Below, piece by piece: positions 44,960 to 55,250 of a stretch of 56,080 nt of DNA. Below the pieces are notes generated by a model. The model was not told the origin of the DNA. It searched no databases and worked only from the letters and a program-made list of their open reading frames with translations. A program made the position numbers and the translations under genes. The stretch covers positions 1 through 56,080 of the forward strand of contig NZ_JAAEEB010000011.1 in the NCBI RefSeq assembly GCF_013346935.1, written 5' to 3'. The stretch is from Lactobacillus melliventris. GTDB lineage: Bacteria; Bacillota; Bacilli; Lactobacillales; Lactobacillaceae. Numbering within the stretch: position 1 is the first letter of the stretch; each line of letters begins with the position of its first letter.

Positions 44960-45232
44960 TTAAAGATCAATTCTGAAAATATTATCAATATCAATAATCT
45001 TTATAATCTTTTTATTTACTGAACGCAAAATAAAGCGCCCTGCAGAAATACGGTTGATAATTTGGCCGATTTCACTTGTTCCGTCCTGATAACTGATTAG
45101 CACATATGAGCGGCCAAGTAGAGCTCTATTGAGTTCAGCTAAAATTTCATAATTATATTGGCTGTAAATACTTAATTTTTCATCGTCATAATCGAAAAAA
45201 TAGTGACAAAGTTTTTTTAGTGAGTTTTTCAT
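44960..45232 (-). CDS. Small YolD-like protein with SOS-type promoter
   Basis: A 90-residue protein. The N-terminal part is acidic/aromatic (YFFDYDDEKLSIYSQYNYEI). A C-terminal beta-rich segment follows (YVLISYQDGTSEIGQIINR, then RFILRSVNKKIIKIIDI), which resembles the C-terminal half of YolD-like proteins. YolD genes usually pair with a Y-family polymerase (UvrX/UmuC) in LexA-controlled cassettes; no polymerase is adjacent here. ATG 45232 follows AAGGGA; a TTG one codon earlier is also in frame. The family call is tentative, but the gene itself is well supported by its promoter and terminator. Confidence 0.65.
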   Translation of the reverse strand: MKNSLKKLCHYFFDYDDEKLSIYSQYNYEILAELNRALLGRSYVLISYQDGTSEIGQIINRISAGRFILRSVNKKIIKIIDIDNIFRIDL

Positions 45233-45254
45233 CAAACCATCCCTTGTATTTAAC

Positions 45255-45306
45255 CGAACATTTGTTTGACAACTTATATTATAAGAACATCTGTTCTAAA
45301 AAACAA
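45255..45306 (-). promoter_or_regulatory. SOS promoter with two LexA boxes
   Basis: Minus-strand promoter TTGTTT (45301-45306), 17-base spacer, TATAAT (45278-45283). Box A, AGAAC-ATCT-GTTCT (45284-45297), fills the spacer. Box B, CGAAC-ATTT-GTTTG (45255-45268), lies just downstream of the -10. Both fit the Gram-positive LexA consensus CGAACRNRYGTTYG closely, so LexA would block the promoter until DNA damage. Confidence 0.78.
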
Positions 45307-45409
45307 GTATTAACTTTAAATTTTTTTGTTGGTTAAAAATACCATGACTTGAAAATATTATCATTTTAGTGCAAACTAGATACAATAGCTTTTCATAAGG
45401 GAGTTTGGC

Positions 45410-46024
45410 ATGACAGAAAAAGGTTTGTTACTTGTCCTTTCGGGTCCCTCGGGAGTAGGTAAGGGTACCGTTAAAAGTGCAATTGTGAAGAATAAAGTTT
45501 TTCCATTTGAATATTCCGTGTCCATGACCACCAGACAGCCACGGCCTGGAGAGATCAATGGTAAAGATTATTTTTTTGTTACTGAAGAACGATTTAAGCA
45601 GGCAATCAGTCAAAATGAACTTTTGGAGTATAATCAATATGTGAACCATTATTATGGCACTCCTAAGGCACCAGTTGCGAAAATGCTTGATGAAGGTAAA
45701 GATGTTCTGCTGGAAATTGACGTTAATGGTGCCCAAAAAGTTAGACAAGAAATGCCTGATGGGGTGTTTATTTTTCTCACGCCACCTGATTTGCATACAT
45801 TACATACCAGGTTGGAAAATCGTGGTACTGAATCAGAAGATGTGATTATGGGTCGGATAAAGCAGGCTCGTCAAGAAATTCTGGTGATGCAGGATTATGA
45901 TTATGCTGTTGTTAATGATACAGTTGCCAATGCAGTTGATCATATCAAGGCGATTGTCGAAGCAGAACATGTTAGTGTAAAACGTGTCATTGATACTTAT
46001 CGCAAAATGGTTAAGGAGGACTAA
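45410..46024 (+). CDS. gmk: Guanylate kinase
   Basis: A 204-residue kinase converting GMP to GDP. The P-loop is [19 protein letters not shown] (residues about 6-24). The GMP-binding region is [20 protein letters not shown], and the LID has [27 protein letters not shown] precedes the ATG. It leads the gmk-rpoZ unit, whose adjacency is typical in Firmicutes. Confidence 0.97.
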   Translation: MTEKGLLLVLSGPSGVGKGTVKSAIVKNKVFPFEYSVSMTTRQPRPGEINGKDYFFVTEERFKQAISQNELLEYNQYVNHYYGTPKAPVAKMLDEGKDVLLEIDVNGAQKVRQEMPDGVFIFLTPPDLHTLHTRLENRGTESEDVIMGRIKQARQEILVMQDYDYAVVNDTVANAVDHIKAIVEAEHVSVKRVIDTYRKMVKED

Positions 46025-46025
46025 A

Positions 46026-46244
46026 ATGAGAGTTACATATCCATCTATTGATAAATTGTTGGCACAGGTTGATTCAAGATATTCTTTATCAGTTCTTGCG
46101 GCCAAAAGAGCACATGAATTGGAAGACGGTGATCCTGAAGCTTTAAAAAGCTACAAATCACAAAAACCAGTTGGTAAGGCTTTAGAAGAAATAGAAGCTG
46201 GTAAAGTTACCGTTGATCCCAATCATCGCGAGGTTAATCAGTAA
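46026..46244 (+). CDS. rpoZ: RNA polymerase omega subunit
   Basis: A 72-residue protein beginning [20 protein letters not shown] with [12 protein letters not shown], the omega signature, and ending in [24 protein letters not shown] precedes ATG 46026, so the longer frame back to 45984 within gmk is rejected. It stabilises beta-prime in the polymerase. A terminator follows. Confidence 0.96.
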   Translation: MRVTYPSIDKLLAQVDSRYSLSVLAAKRAHELEDGDPEALKSYKSQKPVGKALEEIEAGKVTVDPNHREVNQ

Positions 46245-46257
46245 TTAATAAAATTTA

Positions 46258-46293
46258 TGACCTCCATCCTAAAAGAGATGGAGGTCATTTTTT
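46258..46293 (+). terminator. Intrinsic terminator after rpoZ
   Basis: A TGACCTCCATC / GATGGAGGTCA stem is followed by TTTTTT. The priA start lies only 13 bases further on. Confidence 0.92.
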
Positions 46294-46305
46294 GAAGGTG
46301 ATTAA

Positions 46306-48705
46306 ATGATTGCACAAGTAATCGTTGATGTTGCGGCTAAGCAAACGGATCGAGTCTTTGAATATCATGTGCCAAAGGAACTTGGTAAAGTTGAAATAGG
46401 CTCAAGGGTCTTTGTCCCATTCGGTCCACGCAAATTACAAGGTTTCGTGGTGGGATTAAGTTCAACAAGTCAATATCAAGGTAAATTAAAAGATTTACTT
46501 TTAGTGGTTGATGAAATGCCGCCGCTAACTTCGGAATTAGTAAAGCTGTCAAAGGATTTAGCTGATAATATTTATTCTTATCGCATATCAATTTTAAAAG
46601 CGATGCTTCCAAGAATTATGCGGGCCAACTACCGTAAAATTTTGGTACCTAATTCCGCAAAGGCGCAAAAAATGGGTCTTTTCCAGGGAGACCCATTAGA
46701 TTTAACTAAAATAACAGATAATAAGCAAATTGCCGGAATACGTCAATTATTGCATTCAAATGATGCCAAAGTTGAATACCTTGTTGAAAATAAAGCCCGG
46801 GTTAAAACTGAAAACGAATATTCTTTATGCAAAACTAAGAAAGAATATGTCAGTATCTACGAGTCATTAAGGAAAAATGCTGTCAAACAAAAGCAGCTCA
46901 TTATGTATTTAATCGAAAATTTTAATAATTTTCCTTTAATGCAAAGTCAAATTGAAAATAATACCCACCTCAATACAGTTTCATTAACCAATGCTATCAA
47001 AAAGGGCTGGCTTAATAAAAAGCAGATAGAAAAATATCGTGATCCATTGACAGACTATAGCCGCAAAAAAAATGAGTCTAACAAAATTAAGCTAAACAAT
47101 GATCAAAAAGAGGCACTTGACCATATAGTACCAGCAGTTAAGGTAAAAGAGTCACGAATCTTCTTGTTGGAAGGTGTGACTGGCAGCGGTAAAACTGAAG
47201 TCTATTTAAATGCTATCAGCGCTACGCTAAAAGAGGGCAGAAATGCTTTAATGATGGTTCCAGAAATATCTTTAACTCCACAAATGGTTGACCAAGTCAA
47301 AAGCAGATTTGGTCAACAAGTTGCTGTTTTGCATAGCGGCTTGTCTGAAGGTGAAATGTATGATGAGTGGCGCCGCATACGACGTAATGAGGTCCGTGTT
47401 GTGGTGGGAGCCAGAAGTGCAGTTTTTGCGCCCTTAAAAAATATTGGCTTGATCGTGATTGACGAAGAGCATGAATCATCGTACAAGCAGGAGGACAATC
47501 CGCGCTATCATGCTCGGGATGTTGCAATTTGGCGCAGTAAGTATCACTCTTGTCCCCTAATATTAGGCAGCGCAACCCCGTCTCTTGGAAGTAGAGCACG
47601 TGCACAAAAGGGCGTTTATCAGTTGTTGAGGTTACCACATCGTGCTAATAAACAAGGTCTACCCAAAGTTGACATTGTGGATTTAAAAAAGGCAAACTAT
47701 ACTGGTGGGCAGTTTGATCTTTCTACCGAAATGGTTAAAGCAATAAAGCAAAGAATAGCTAAAAATGAGCAGATAATTTTAATGTTAAATCGGCGGGGTT
47801 TTGCTAACTTCATGCTTTGTCGTGAATGTGGCTATGTCATGAAGTGCCCAAATTGCGATCTGTCATTGACTATGCATAAAGATACAAATAAAATGCAGTG
47901 CCATTATTGTGGTTATGCGACGGCAATTCCTGAAAAATGTCCAAATTGTCAAAGTAAAAAAATACGTTTTTTGGGAACTGGTACCCAAAAAGTGATGACA
48001 GAACTAAATCAATTATTACCAGGTACTCGTGTGTTGCGCATGGATGTAGATACCACAAGAAGAAAGGGTGCATTTAAAAAGATTTTAGATGCATTTGGCA
48101 ATCATGAAGCTGATATATTGCTGGGCACGCAAATGATTGCTAAGGGACTGGATTTTCCTAATGTAACACTGGTAGGGGTTGTTAATGCTGACACAGGTCT
48201 TTGGCTGCCAGATTATAATGCTTCTGAACGTACTTTTGAATTACTCACTCAAGTGGCAGGCCGAGCCGGTCGAGCTCAAAAAAAGGGAGAGGTAATCATC
48301 CAAACATTTAATCCAGGTCATTATGCGGTTAAACTAGCTAAGACACAGGATTATGAACGTTTTTATCAATACGAAATGCGTGTTAGACATGCTGGTAATT
48401 ATCCGCCATATTTTTATACTGTTTTGGTTTCAGTAGCTGCGAAAAAAGAACAAAATGCTGCCAGAGAGGCTTTTAAGATAAAAAAATGGTTACAACCCAA
48501 ATTACACCAAGCAACAATAGTTTTGGGCCCTACACCTAGTGCAATTTCTCGTCTAAAAAACAAATATTATTATCAAATACTGGTAAAATATAAAAAAGAA
48601 GATAATCTTAACCAGTTATTACATCAAATCCAAGATTCGGCACAAAAAATGAAAAAGTATGGCTTAACTGTCTATATTGACAATGAGCCTGAACGCATAA
48701 TGTAA
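46306..48705 (+). CDS. priA: Primosomal protein N' (replication restart helicase PriA)
   Basis: A 799-residue helicase that reloads the replisome at stalled forks. The N-terminal 3'BD domain starts AQVIVDVAAKQTDRVFEYHV. Walker A is LLEGVTGSGKTEVYLNA (near residue 290) and the DEEH box is in IVIDEEHESSYKQ. The zinc-binding insert has paired cysteines (CRECGYVMKCPNCD, CHYCGYATAIPEKCPNCQ), and the C-terminal helicase motifs are GTQMIAKGLDFPNV and QVAGRAGR. GAAGGTG precedes the ATG. The order priA-fmt-rsmB is conserved in Firmicutes. Confidence 0.97.
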   Translation: MIAQVIVDVAAKQTDRVFEYHVPKELGKVEIGSRVFVPFGPRKLQGFVVGLSSTSQYQGKLKDLLLVVDEMPPLTSELVKLSKDLADNIYSYRISILKAMLPRIMRANYRKILVPNSAKAQKMGLFQGDPLDLTKITDNKQIAGIRQLLHSNDAKVEYLVENKARVKTENEYSLCKTKKEYVSIYESLRKNAVKQKQLIMYLIENFNNFPLMQSQIENNTHLNTVSLTNAIKKGWLNKKQIEKYRDPLTDYSRKKNESNKIKLNNDQKEALDHIVPAVKVKESRIFLLEGVTGSGKTEVYLNAISATLKEGRNALMMVPEISLTPQMVDQVKSRFGQQVAVLHSGLSEGEMYDEWRRIRRNEVRVVVGARSAVFAPLKNIGLIVIDEEHESSYKQEDNPRYHARDVAIWRSKYHSCPLILGSATPSLGSRARAQKGVYQLLRLPHRANKQGLPKVDIVDLKKANYTGGQFDLSTEMVKAIKQRIAKNEQIILMLNRRGFANFMLCRECGYVMKCPNCDLSLTMHKDTNKMQCHYCGYATAIPEKCPNCQSKKIRFLGTGTQKVMTELNQLLPGTRVLRMDVDTTRRKGAFKKILDAFGNHEADILLGTQMIAKGLDFPNVTLVGVVNADTGLWLPDYNASERTFELLTQVAGRAGRAQKKGEVIIQTFNPGHYAVKLAKTQDYERFYQYEMRVRHAGNYPPYFYTVLVSVAAKKEQNAAREAFKIKKWLQPKLHQATIVLGPTPSAISRLKNKYYYQILVKYKKEDNLNQLLHQIQDSAQKMKKYGLTVYIDNEPERIM

Positions 48706-48718
48706 AGGGGAATGTTTA

Positions 48719-49663
48719 ATGACATCAATAATTTTTTTAGGAACACCTAAATTTGCCGTGCCCATTTTAAAGGCTCTTGCAGACGAAAAATATGAAATCA
48801 AGGCAGTGGTTACTCAACCTGACAAAAAAGTTGGCCGCAAGCAACAAGTTACTGAATCACCAGTTAAAGTTTTAGCTCAAAAATTGAATTTACCAGTTTT
48901 TCAACCTGCTCATTTGGCAAAGTCGGAAGAACTAACACAATTAATAGCTATGCAGGCAGATTTGATTATCACTGCTGCTTATGGTCAGTTTTTACCTAGT
49001 AAATTTTTACAATCAGCTAGAATTGCTGCAGTTAATGTTCACGGTTCATTATTGCCGAAGTATCGTGGTGGGGCACCCATCCAATATGCTCTGATCAATG
49101 GAGATAAGCAAACTGGAGTAACAATTATGGAAATGGTTAAGCAAATGGATGCCGGTGCCATTTATGCTCAAAAAGCAATTGACATTCAAAAAAATGATAC
49201 AGCAGGAACTGTTTTTGAGAAATTGTCTTTTTTGGGACGTGACTTGTTGCTTCAGACTTTGCCTCAAATTATTGCAGATCCTCAGAAAAAAACGGCTCAA
49301 GATGAAACTAAAGTAGTATTTTCTCCAAACATTAGCAAAGAGCAGGAACAAATAAAAATAAGCATGACTGCGACGGAAGCCAACAACTTAATTCGCGGTC
49401 TTAATCCCGCTCCCGGAGCTTATTTGCTGGTTGATAATAAAAGGTTTAAAGTATGGCGGGCCGAAGTGGCTCCAGAAACTACCACTCTACCAGCTGGAAC
49501 AGTAGTTGCTAATAAAAAACGTTTTGCTATCAGTTTTGCCAATCATACGGTTTTAAATTTACTTGAGGTTCAACCAGCAGGAAAGAAAAAAATGACTGTA
49601 AAAAGCTTTTTAAACGGACAAGGAAAAAGCTTTGCTATAGGTGATAAAATTGTCGGCTCGTAA
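48719..49663 (+). CDS. fmt: Methionyl-tRNA formyltransferase
   Basis: A 314-residue enzyme that formylates initiator Met-tRNA with 10-formyl-THF. The N-terminal Rossmann domain has IIFLGTPKFAVPILKAL, the catalytic-site segment is NVHGSLLPKYRGGAPIQYAL, and the C-terminal tRNA-binding barrel starts near residue 210. GGGGAATG precedes the ATG. It overlaps rsmB by 14 bases. Its cofactor comes from FolD and the folate pool. Confidence 0.97.
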   Translation: MTSIIFLGTPKFAVPILKALADEKYEIKAVVTQPDKKVGRKQQVTESPVKVLAQKLNLPVFQPAHLAKSEELTQLIAMQADLIITAAYGQFLPSKFLQSARIAAVNVHGSLLPKYRGGAPIQYALINGDKQTGVTIMEMVKQMDAGAIYAQKAIDIQKNDTAGTVFEKLSFLGRDLLLQTLPQIIADPQKKTAQDETKVVFSPNISKEQEQIKISMTATEANNLIRGLNPAPGAYLLVDNKRFKVWRAEVAPETTTLPAGTVVANKKRFAISFANHTVLNLLEVQPAGKKKMTVKSFLNGQGKSFAIGDKIVGS

Positions 49664-50975
49664 AAGCGCCCGATCAGTGGCCCTGTCTACTTTAATTCGT
49701 GTATTGTGTTCAGGTTCCTATTCAAATATTAGTTTTAATAATAGTCTGCGTGAAGCTAAGCTTAGTCAAGCTGATCAGAATTTAGCAACTAGAATTGTTT
49801 ACGGCACTATACAAGAAAAAATTTATTTGGAGTATCAACTTCATGATTTATTGAAGACAGAACTCAAGGAAGATTACCTCTGGCCATTATTATTGCTGTC
49901 TGCTTACCAAATCTTGTTTATGGACAGCATTCCCGCTAGAGCGGTCCTAAATGAGGCTAATAAATTGGCAAAAGAATACGGTAAGAGGCATTCTGCTGGA
50001 TTTAAAATTGTCAACGGTATCTTACGTGCTTTGTTAAGAAGAGGCTCAATTTTGCCAGATAAAAAAGACAAGACGCTTTATCTTAGTGTCAAAGAAAGCA
50101 CGCCTAAGTGGTTAGTTCAGTACTTGATTAGTCATTGGGGTGAAGATAGAGCCGCTGCCATATTAGCTAGTATTAATAAGCCGTCTAAAAATACAGTGAG
50201 AGTTTCAAAATTGGCTGATTATATTTCGGTCAAAAAAGAGTTATCAAATTTAGGATTTCTTCCTGCTGATTCTCAAATTGCTTCAGATGAACTGATTTTA
50301 GCACATGGGGGAATCTTTAAAACTGACTTATTTAAGCAAGGAAAATTGACAATTCAAGATGAAGCTGCTAGTTTGGCGGTAAGCGCTTTTGCTTTTAAGG
50401 GTAATGAAGAAGTTCTTGATGCCTGTAGTGCACCAGGAGGTAAAACTGTTCAGATCGCTGAAAATTTGAACCAGGGTCATGTTACCGCCCTTGATATACA
50501 TGAAAATAAGCTGCGTTTAGTTAAAGAGAATGCCAGCAGGATGCATGTGGCATCAAAAGTAATTGTCAAGCCACTTGATGCTAGAAAAGCAGATCAAGAA
50601 TTTAAAAAAGAGCAATTTAATAAAATTTTAGTGGACGCTCCTTGTTCTGGATTAGGTCTTATTAGGCGGAAACCGGAAATCCGTTATACTAAAACATTAA
50701 ATGACTTAACTAAATTGCAACAAATTCAATTAAATATTTTAGATCATGTAAGTTCCTTATTAATTCAAAATGGAGAATTAGTGTATGCGACATGCACTAT
50801 TTCCCAAGAAGAGGACGAAGACGTAGTTAAAGCTTTTTTAAAAAGGCATGATGAGTATGAATTACAGCCTTTTACAGCGGGTAAGCTAAAAGCCCCAAAG
50901 GGGATGCTTAAAATCTTACCGGATAGTTATGGTAGCGATGGCTTCTTTATTGCTAAGTTTAAATTGCGAGGTTAG
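49650..50975 (+). CDS. rsmB: 16S rRNA (cytosine-967-C5)-methyltransferase RsmB
   Basis: A 441-residue enzyme with an N-terminal NusB-like helical domain (SARKSARSVALSTLIRVL) and a C-terminal NOL1/Nop2/Sun methyltransferase domain. SAM motif I is VLDACSAPGGKTVQIAENL. The two catalytic cysteines are in ILVDAPCSGLGLIRRKPEI and VYATCTISQEED. Start TTG 49650 is chosen because AGGTGA is 6 bases upstream; the GTG at 49641 overlaps that site. It sits between fmt and the stp-kinase pair. Confidence 0.95.
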   Translation: MSARKSARSVALSTLIRVLCSGSYSNISFNNSLREAKLSQADQNLATRIVYGTIQEKIYLEYQLHDLLKTELKEDYLWPLLLLSAYQILFMDSIPARAVLNEANKLAKEYGKRHSAGFKIVNGILRALLRRGSILPDKKDKTLYLSVKESTPKWLVQYLISHWGEDRAAAILASINKPSKNTVRVSKLADYISVKKELSNLGFLPADSQIASDELILAHGGIFKTDLFKQGKLTIQDEAASLAVSAFAFKGNEEVLDACSAPGGKTVQIAENLNQGHVTALDIHENKLRLVKENASRMHVASKVIVKPLDARKADQEFKKEQFNKILVDAPCSGLGLIRRKPEIRYTKTLNDLTKLQQIQLNILDHVSSLLIQNGELVYATCTISQEEDEDVVKAFLKRHDEYELQPFTAGKLKAPKGMLKILPDSYGSDGFFIAKFKLRG

Positions 50976-50979
50976 GATT

Positions 50980-51729
50980 TTGATAAAAACAGCATTTGCT
51001 TCTAGTATTGGACGAATACGCAAGAGCAACCAGGATTCTGTACAGGTTTTTAAAAATAAAAAAAATGCTTTGTTGGCTATTGTTTGTGACGGCATGGGCG
51101 GACATCAAGGTGGAGATGTGGCTTCGACTATGGCTGTGAGTCATTTGGGTCACAATTTTGGTGTCACCGACTTTTACGATTCAAACAGTGCACGTAAATG
51201 GCTAAACGTTCAGCTAAGTAATGAGAATGAAACAATTTTAAGAACTGCTGACCGTTTTCCAGATTTAAATGGCATGGGGACAACAATAGTATTGGCTGTG
51301 GTTTTTAACGATGAAGCTTTAATCGCCCATTTAGGAGATTCAAGGGCCTATGGCTATTCAGATGGCCAATTCGTTCAGCTTGTAGAAGATCATTCTCTGG
51401 TCAATGAATTGGTTAAACTGGGGCAAATTACTAAGCAGCAAGCTAGAAATCATCCTCAAAAAAATATCATTACTCAGTCACTTGGAGTTTCCAGCACAAT
51501 TGATCCGGAATATAAGCAGATTGCTTTAAATGATAATGATATTATTTTGCTTTGCACTGATGGCTTAACTAATTCATTAAGTGATCCCCAAATCCAACAG
51601 ATACTTGCGACAAAAGATTTGTCTTTAAAAAGTCGTTGCCAAAAGCTGATTGACGAAGCTAATCGTTTGGGTGGTGAGGACAATATCACTGCTTGTTTAA
51701 TTCTAAATGAGGGTGGTGACAAGCAATGA
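50980..51729 (+). CDS. stp: PP2C-family serine/threonine phosphatase
   Basis: A 249-residue manganese-dependent phosphatase that reverses the partner kinase. Motifs are GRIRKSNQDS, CDGMGGHQGGDVASTMA, AHLGDSRAYGYSDG, LCTDGLTN and GGEDNIT, giving all metal-binding aspartates. The start is TTG 50980 (giving MIKTAFASSIGR), 8 bases after GAGG; a longer frame to 50929 lies within rsmB. Its stop overlaps the kinase start (ATGA), so the pair is coupled. Confidence 0.95.
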   Translation: MIKTAFASSIGRIRKSNQDSVQVFKNKKNALLAIVCDGMGGHQGGDVASTMAVSHLGHNFGVTDFYDSNSARKWLNVQLSNENETILRTADRFPDLNGMGTTIVLAVVFNDEALIAHLGDSRAYGYSDGQFVQLVEDHSLVNELVKLGQITKQQARNHPQKNIITQSLGVSSTIDPEYKQIALNDNDIILLCTDGLTNSLSDPQIQQILATKDLSLKSRCQKLIDEANRLGGEDNITACLILNEGGDKQ

Positions 51730-53705
51730 TCAATAAGGGCTATTTGTTAGGCGACCGCTATCGTATAATTGATACTTTAGGTGAAGGCGGCATGGCAAAT
51801 GTTTATCTAGCTGAAGATATTATTCTGCAGCGAAAAGTCGCCGTTAAAATTTTGCGGCTCGATTTACAAAAAGAACCTCAGACCTTGGCCCGTTTTCAAA
51901 GAGAAGCACTTGCTACCAGTGAATTAAGTCATCCAAACATAGTGATGGTTCTGGATGTTGGCACTGACCATGGTTTGCCGTACATGGTTATGGAATATGT
52001 GGATGGTCCTGATTTAAAAGAATATATTAGAGCAAATTCACCCTTGAATTTAGGTAATATCATTAAAATCATGGACCAAATACTGAGTGCAATGTCATTG
52101 GCTCATAAGCATAATGTTATTCACCGGGATCTAAAACCGCAAAATATTTTAATGGACAAGCATGGCAATATCAAAATTGCCGATTTTGGTATTGCCGTGG
52201 CCTTAAACCAAAATTCTGTCACCCAAACCAATTCTGCAATCGGATCTGTTCATTATATGTCCCCCGAGCAAACTAGAGGTGGACTGGTAACCAAACAATC
52301 TGATATTTATTCTTTGGGGATTATTTTATATGAATTGATTACAGGAAATGTGCCTTTTAATGGCGATTCCGCCGTTTCAATTGCTTTAAAACATGCTCAA
52401 GAGCCAATTCCTTCAATCAGAAAACAAGATCCTAATATTCCGCAACCATTAGAGAATGTAGTTTTAAAAGCAACAGCTAAAGATCCGCGCGACCGATATA
52501 ATTCTGCTAAGGAAATGAAAGATGACCTTGATACCAGTTTGGAACCGGGTCGGGCTAATGAGCCAGTTTTTAAACCCACTCATGGCAATAATGATGATGA
52601 AACCATTATTTTGCCGAATTTCAAACCTAATCGAGTAGTCGAAAAGACTGATGCGGAAAATAGAACTCAAGACAAGACTGCTGACTATCACAAGAATCGT
52701 TCCAGCTTTACGCAAGCTTTGCGTAAATATAAATGGTGGTGGCTTTTTGTAGGCTTTGCAGCAATCTTAATAATTGGCTTGATGTTTTTTGTGCTCAATA
52801 ATAACAAAAATAGTGATATCCGCATTCCCGATGTGACAAATCTGAGTGAGAAAAAAGCAAGAAATAAACTTGAAAGTGTTGGCTTAAAGGTTGGCAAAAT
52901 AAAGCATAGAAATTCCGATAGCATTGATCGCGGCAAAGTAATTGAAACTGCACCTGTTGCTGGCTCAGAAATAAAACGAGGTCGCTATATAGACCTGTAT
53001 ATTTCTGATGGAGCAGGTATGGTTCAAGTACCTGATGTCACTGGTGATGAATATAATATTGCTGTCCAAAAACTTGAAAAATTAGGTTTTGAAGTAATTC
53101 GTGAAAATCAATTTTCATCCAGTGTTCCACCTGATCATGTCATTTCTCAGAGTGTTGCTGCCGATGTTGAAGTAAAGCCGGAACAAACAACAATTACGTT
53201 AGTAATATCTAAAGGAAAAAATCCGCGCTCAAAGCATCATATGATTAGATTACCTGATTTAAAAGATTATTCTTTAAAGCAGGCACAAGAATTTGCTCAT
53301 AAACACGGCTTGACACTGCAAGTTAGCTCTGCCTATTCCAGCAAAGTGAAGAAGGGAATGATTATTTCCATGAGTCCAGCAGCAGGTACACAGGTTCCTC
53401 GTGGAAGTACAATTTCTGTTAATGTTTCAGAGGGAGCAAAAAAGGAACGCGATTTAACGGCAATTAAAAACTTTACGGTTAGCTACGAAGATAATGATGA
53501 AGATGATTCTGATAATAAGCGCGGTAATCATGTTCAAATATATATTGCGGATGATAATCACTCAATTGATAATATTTACCGGGATTTATATATCAAAAAA
53601 GATATGAATTTCTCAATCCCATTCGAACTTAGGGACGGCCCTGGCCAACTGAAAGTAGTACGCGATGGCCAGGTAATTTTAAATGAGAAGGTCAAAAATG
53701 ATTAG
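51726..53705 (+). CDS. pknB: PASTA-domain serine/threonine protein kinase (PknB/Stk type)
   Basis: A 659-residue membrane kinase that senses cell-wall fragments. The cytoplasmic kinase domain (residues about 11-270) has [12 protein letters not shown], the lysine in [23 protein letters not shown] and MSPEQ. After an acidic juxtamembrane linker comes a transmembrane helix at about 336-358. Three extracellular PASTA repeats follow ([45 protein letters not shown]), then a short unique C-terminal domain. It overlaps rsgA by 8 bases. Likely targets include division and wall proteins; none is shown here. Confidence 0.96.
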   Translation: MINKGYLLGDRYRIIDTLGEGGMANVYLAEDIILQRKVAVKILRLDLQKEPQTLARFQREALATSELSHPNIVMVLDVGTDHGLPYMVMEYVDGPDLKEYIRANSPLNLGNIIKIMDQILSAMSLAHKHNVIHRDLKPQNILMDKHGNIKIADFGIAVALNQNSVTQTNSAIGSVHYMSPEQTRGGLVTKQSDIYSLGIILYELITGNVPFNGDSAVSIALKHAQEPIPSIRKQDPNIPQPLENVVLKATAKDPRDRYNSAKEMKDDLDTSLEPGRANEPVFKPTHGNNDDETIILPNFKPNRVVEKTDAENRTQDKTADYHKNRSSFTQALRKYKWWWLFVGFAAILIIGLMFFVLNNNKNSDIRIPDVTNLSEKKARNKLESVGLKVGKIKHRNSDSIDRGKVIETAPVAGSEIKRGRYIDLYISDGAGMVQVPDVTGDEYNIAVQKLEKLGFEVIRENQFSSSVPPDHVISQSVAADVEVKPEQTTITLVISKGKNPRSKHHMIRLPDLKDYSLKQAQEFAHKHGLTLQVSSAYSSKVKKGMIISMSPAAGTQVPRGSTISVNVSEGAKKERDLTAIKNFTVSYEDNDEDDSDNKRGNHVQIYIADDNHSIDNIYRDLYIKKDMNFSIPFELRDGPGQLKVVRDGQVILNEKVKND

Positions 53706-54591
53706 AAAGGATCAGGGAATTGTTATTGGTCTGATTGCAGGCTTTTATGACGTTCAAACTGCTAATGATATTGTAAGAACTCGTGCCAGGGGAGTTTTTC
53801 GCAAGAATAAATTAAAACCAACTGTTGGTGATCACGTTAAAATCCAAATTGATGACCAAGGCACAAATTACCTGGTGGAAGTTTTACCTCGCAAAAACCT
53901 GATTGGTCGACCTGCTTTAGCAAACGTGAATCATGTTTTACTAGTAATGTCAGCAGTTCAACCCGATTTTTCTTTGCAGTTATTGGATCGCTTTTTAACT
54001 TTCTTTTCATGGCAAGGCGTTGCTGTAAGTATTTACCTGTCAAAGAGCGATTTACTAAGTAGTTCAAAGCTAAACAAGATTCACGAAGACTTGCTTTACT
54101 ATAACGCTATAGGATATCGAATTTATTATAGCCAAGAAGAGGTCGCCAATAACCTGATTCATGAGATTGCCAATAAAGACATCTGGACTCTTGCTGGACA
54201 ATCAGGAGCAGGTAAATCCACTCTAATTAATTCACTTCAAAGTGACGTCAAGCAGGAAACAGGCGCCATTTCTAATTCCTTAAATCGAGGCAAGCATACC
54301 ACCAGAACAGTTAACCTTTTTCCTTTAGGAAAAGGTTATCTTGCAGATACTCCAGGCTTTTCAGCAATTGACCTTACGCCAATTAAAGTAAAAAAGTTAT
54401 GTGATTATTTTATTGAATTTAAAAAAGCCAGTAGCAATTGTAAGTTTCGTGGTTGTCAGCATTTAAACGAACCCGGTTGTGAGGTAAAAAGATTAGTTGA
54501 AGCGGGAAAAATTAAAAAAAGCCGCTATGATGATTATTTGTTAATACGCAAAGAAATAGAAAATGGCAGGCTGCCCGAGTATTTAAAATAA
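53698..54591 (+). CDS. rsgA: Ribosome small-subunit GTPase RsgA
   Basis: A 297-residue circularly permuted GTPase that matures the 30S subunit. It has an N-terminal OB-fold ([20 protein letters not shown]). G4 is STYLSKSD-like ([10 protein letters not shown]), G1 is [15 protein letters not shown] and G3 is DTPGF. The C-terminal zinc site [14 protein letters not shown] is complete. ATG 53698 follows AGAAGG. An upstream in-frame ATG at 53683 is less likely. It lies between the kinase and rpe, as in B. subtilis. Confidence 0.96.
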   Translation: MIRKDQGIVIGLIAGFYDVQTANDIVRTRARGVFRKNKLKPTVGDHVKIQIDDQGTNYLVEVLPRKNLIGRPALANVNHVLLVMSAVQPDFSLQLLDRFLTFFSWQGVAVSIYLSKSDLLSSSKLNKIHEDLLYYNAIGYRIYYSQEEVANNLIHEIANKDIWTLAGQSGAGKSTLINSLQSDVKQETGAISNSLNRGKHTTRTVNLFPLGKGYLADTPGFSAIDLTPIKVKKLCDYFIEFKKASSNCKFRGCQHLNEPGCEVKRLVEAGKIKKSRYDDYLLIRKEIENGRLPEYLK

Positions 54592-54602
54592 GGAGAAAAA
54601 TA

Positions 54603-55250
54603 GTGATTGCACCGTCAATTTTAAATATTAATAATCTAAATTTGGAAAAAGATATTCAAACGGCGATTGATTGCGGCATCAGCCGCTTTCATATCGATAT
54701 TATGGATGGACATTTTGTGCCAAATTTGTCGTTTGGTCCGCAGCTCGTATCTGATTTTAAAAAGACTTTTCCGACAAGTGAAGTTGAAGTTCACTTAATG
54801 AGTAATAACCCTGATGTTTTGGTACCTGCTTTTGTCAAAGCGGGTGCACAAATAGTGTTACTTCACTATGAGGCAATGAATGAGGATAAACTCAATTACT
54901 GGCTGGATTATTTAAAAGAAAACAATGTTAAAGCGGGTTTAGTTCTTAATCCAGATACTGCAGTTTCTGTTTTACAGCAATTTCTTAAGAAAGTTGATCA
55001 AATTTTACTAATGACCGTTTATCCCGGTTTTGGTGGTCAAAAATTTATTCATGAATCTTCTTCAAGGATTAAACAGGCCGTTAGTTTAAGCGCTGGAACA
55101 GTACCAATTGAAGTTGATGGGGGAATTAACAAACAAACTGCTAAAATTGCTAAGGCTGCAGGAGCAAAGATCTTCGTTGCTGGCTCTTATTTATTTTGTC
55201 AGAATAGTATTAAGAAGCAAATTACGGAGTTAGAAGGCATACTGCAATGA
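54603..55250 (+). CDS. rpe: Ribulose-phosphate 3-epimerase
   Basis: A 215-residue TIM barrel interconverting ribulose-5-P and xylulose-5-P. Signatures are IAPSILNINN, HIDIMDGHFVPNLSFGP, EVHLMSNNPD, MTVYPGFGGQKFI and EVDGGINKQTA. GTG 54603 is the start, after AAGGAG. The stop overlaps the next gene (ATGA). Confidence 0.97.
   Translation: MIAPSILNINNLNLEKDIQTAIDCGISRFHIDIMDGHFVPNLSFGPQLVSDFKKTFPTSEVEVHLMSNNPDVLVPAFVKAGAQIVLLHYEAMNEDKLNYWLDYLKENNVKAGLVLNPDTAVSVLQQFLKKVDQILLMTVYPGFGGQKFIHESSSRIKQAVSLSAGTVPIEVDGGINKQTAKIAKAAGAKIFVAGSYLFCQNSIKKQITELEGILQ

Noticed and set aside
45428..45796. 122-residue minus-strand frame inside gmk
   Set aside because: Antisense shadow of gmk without start signals.
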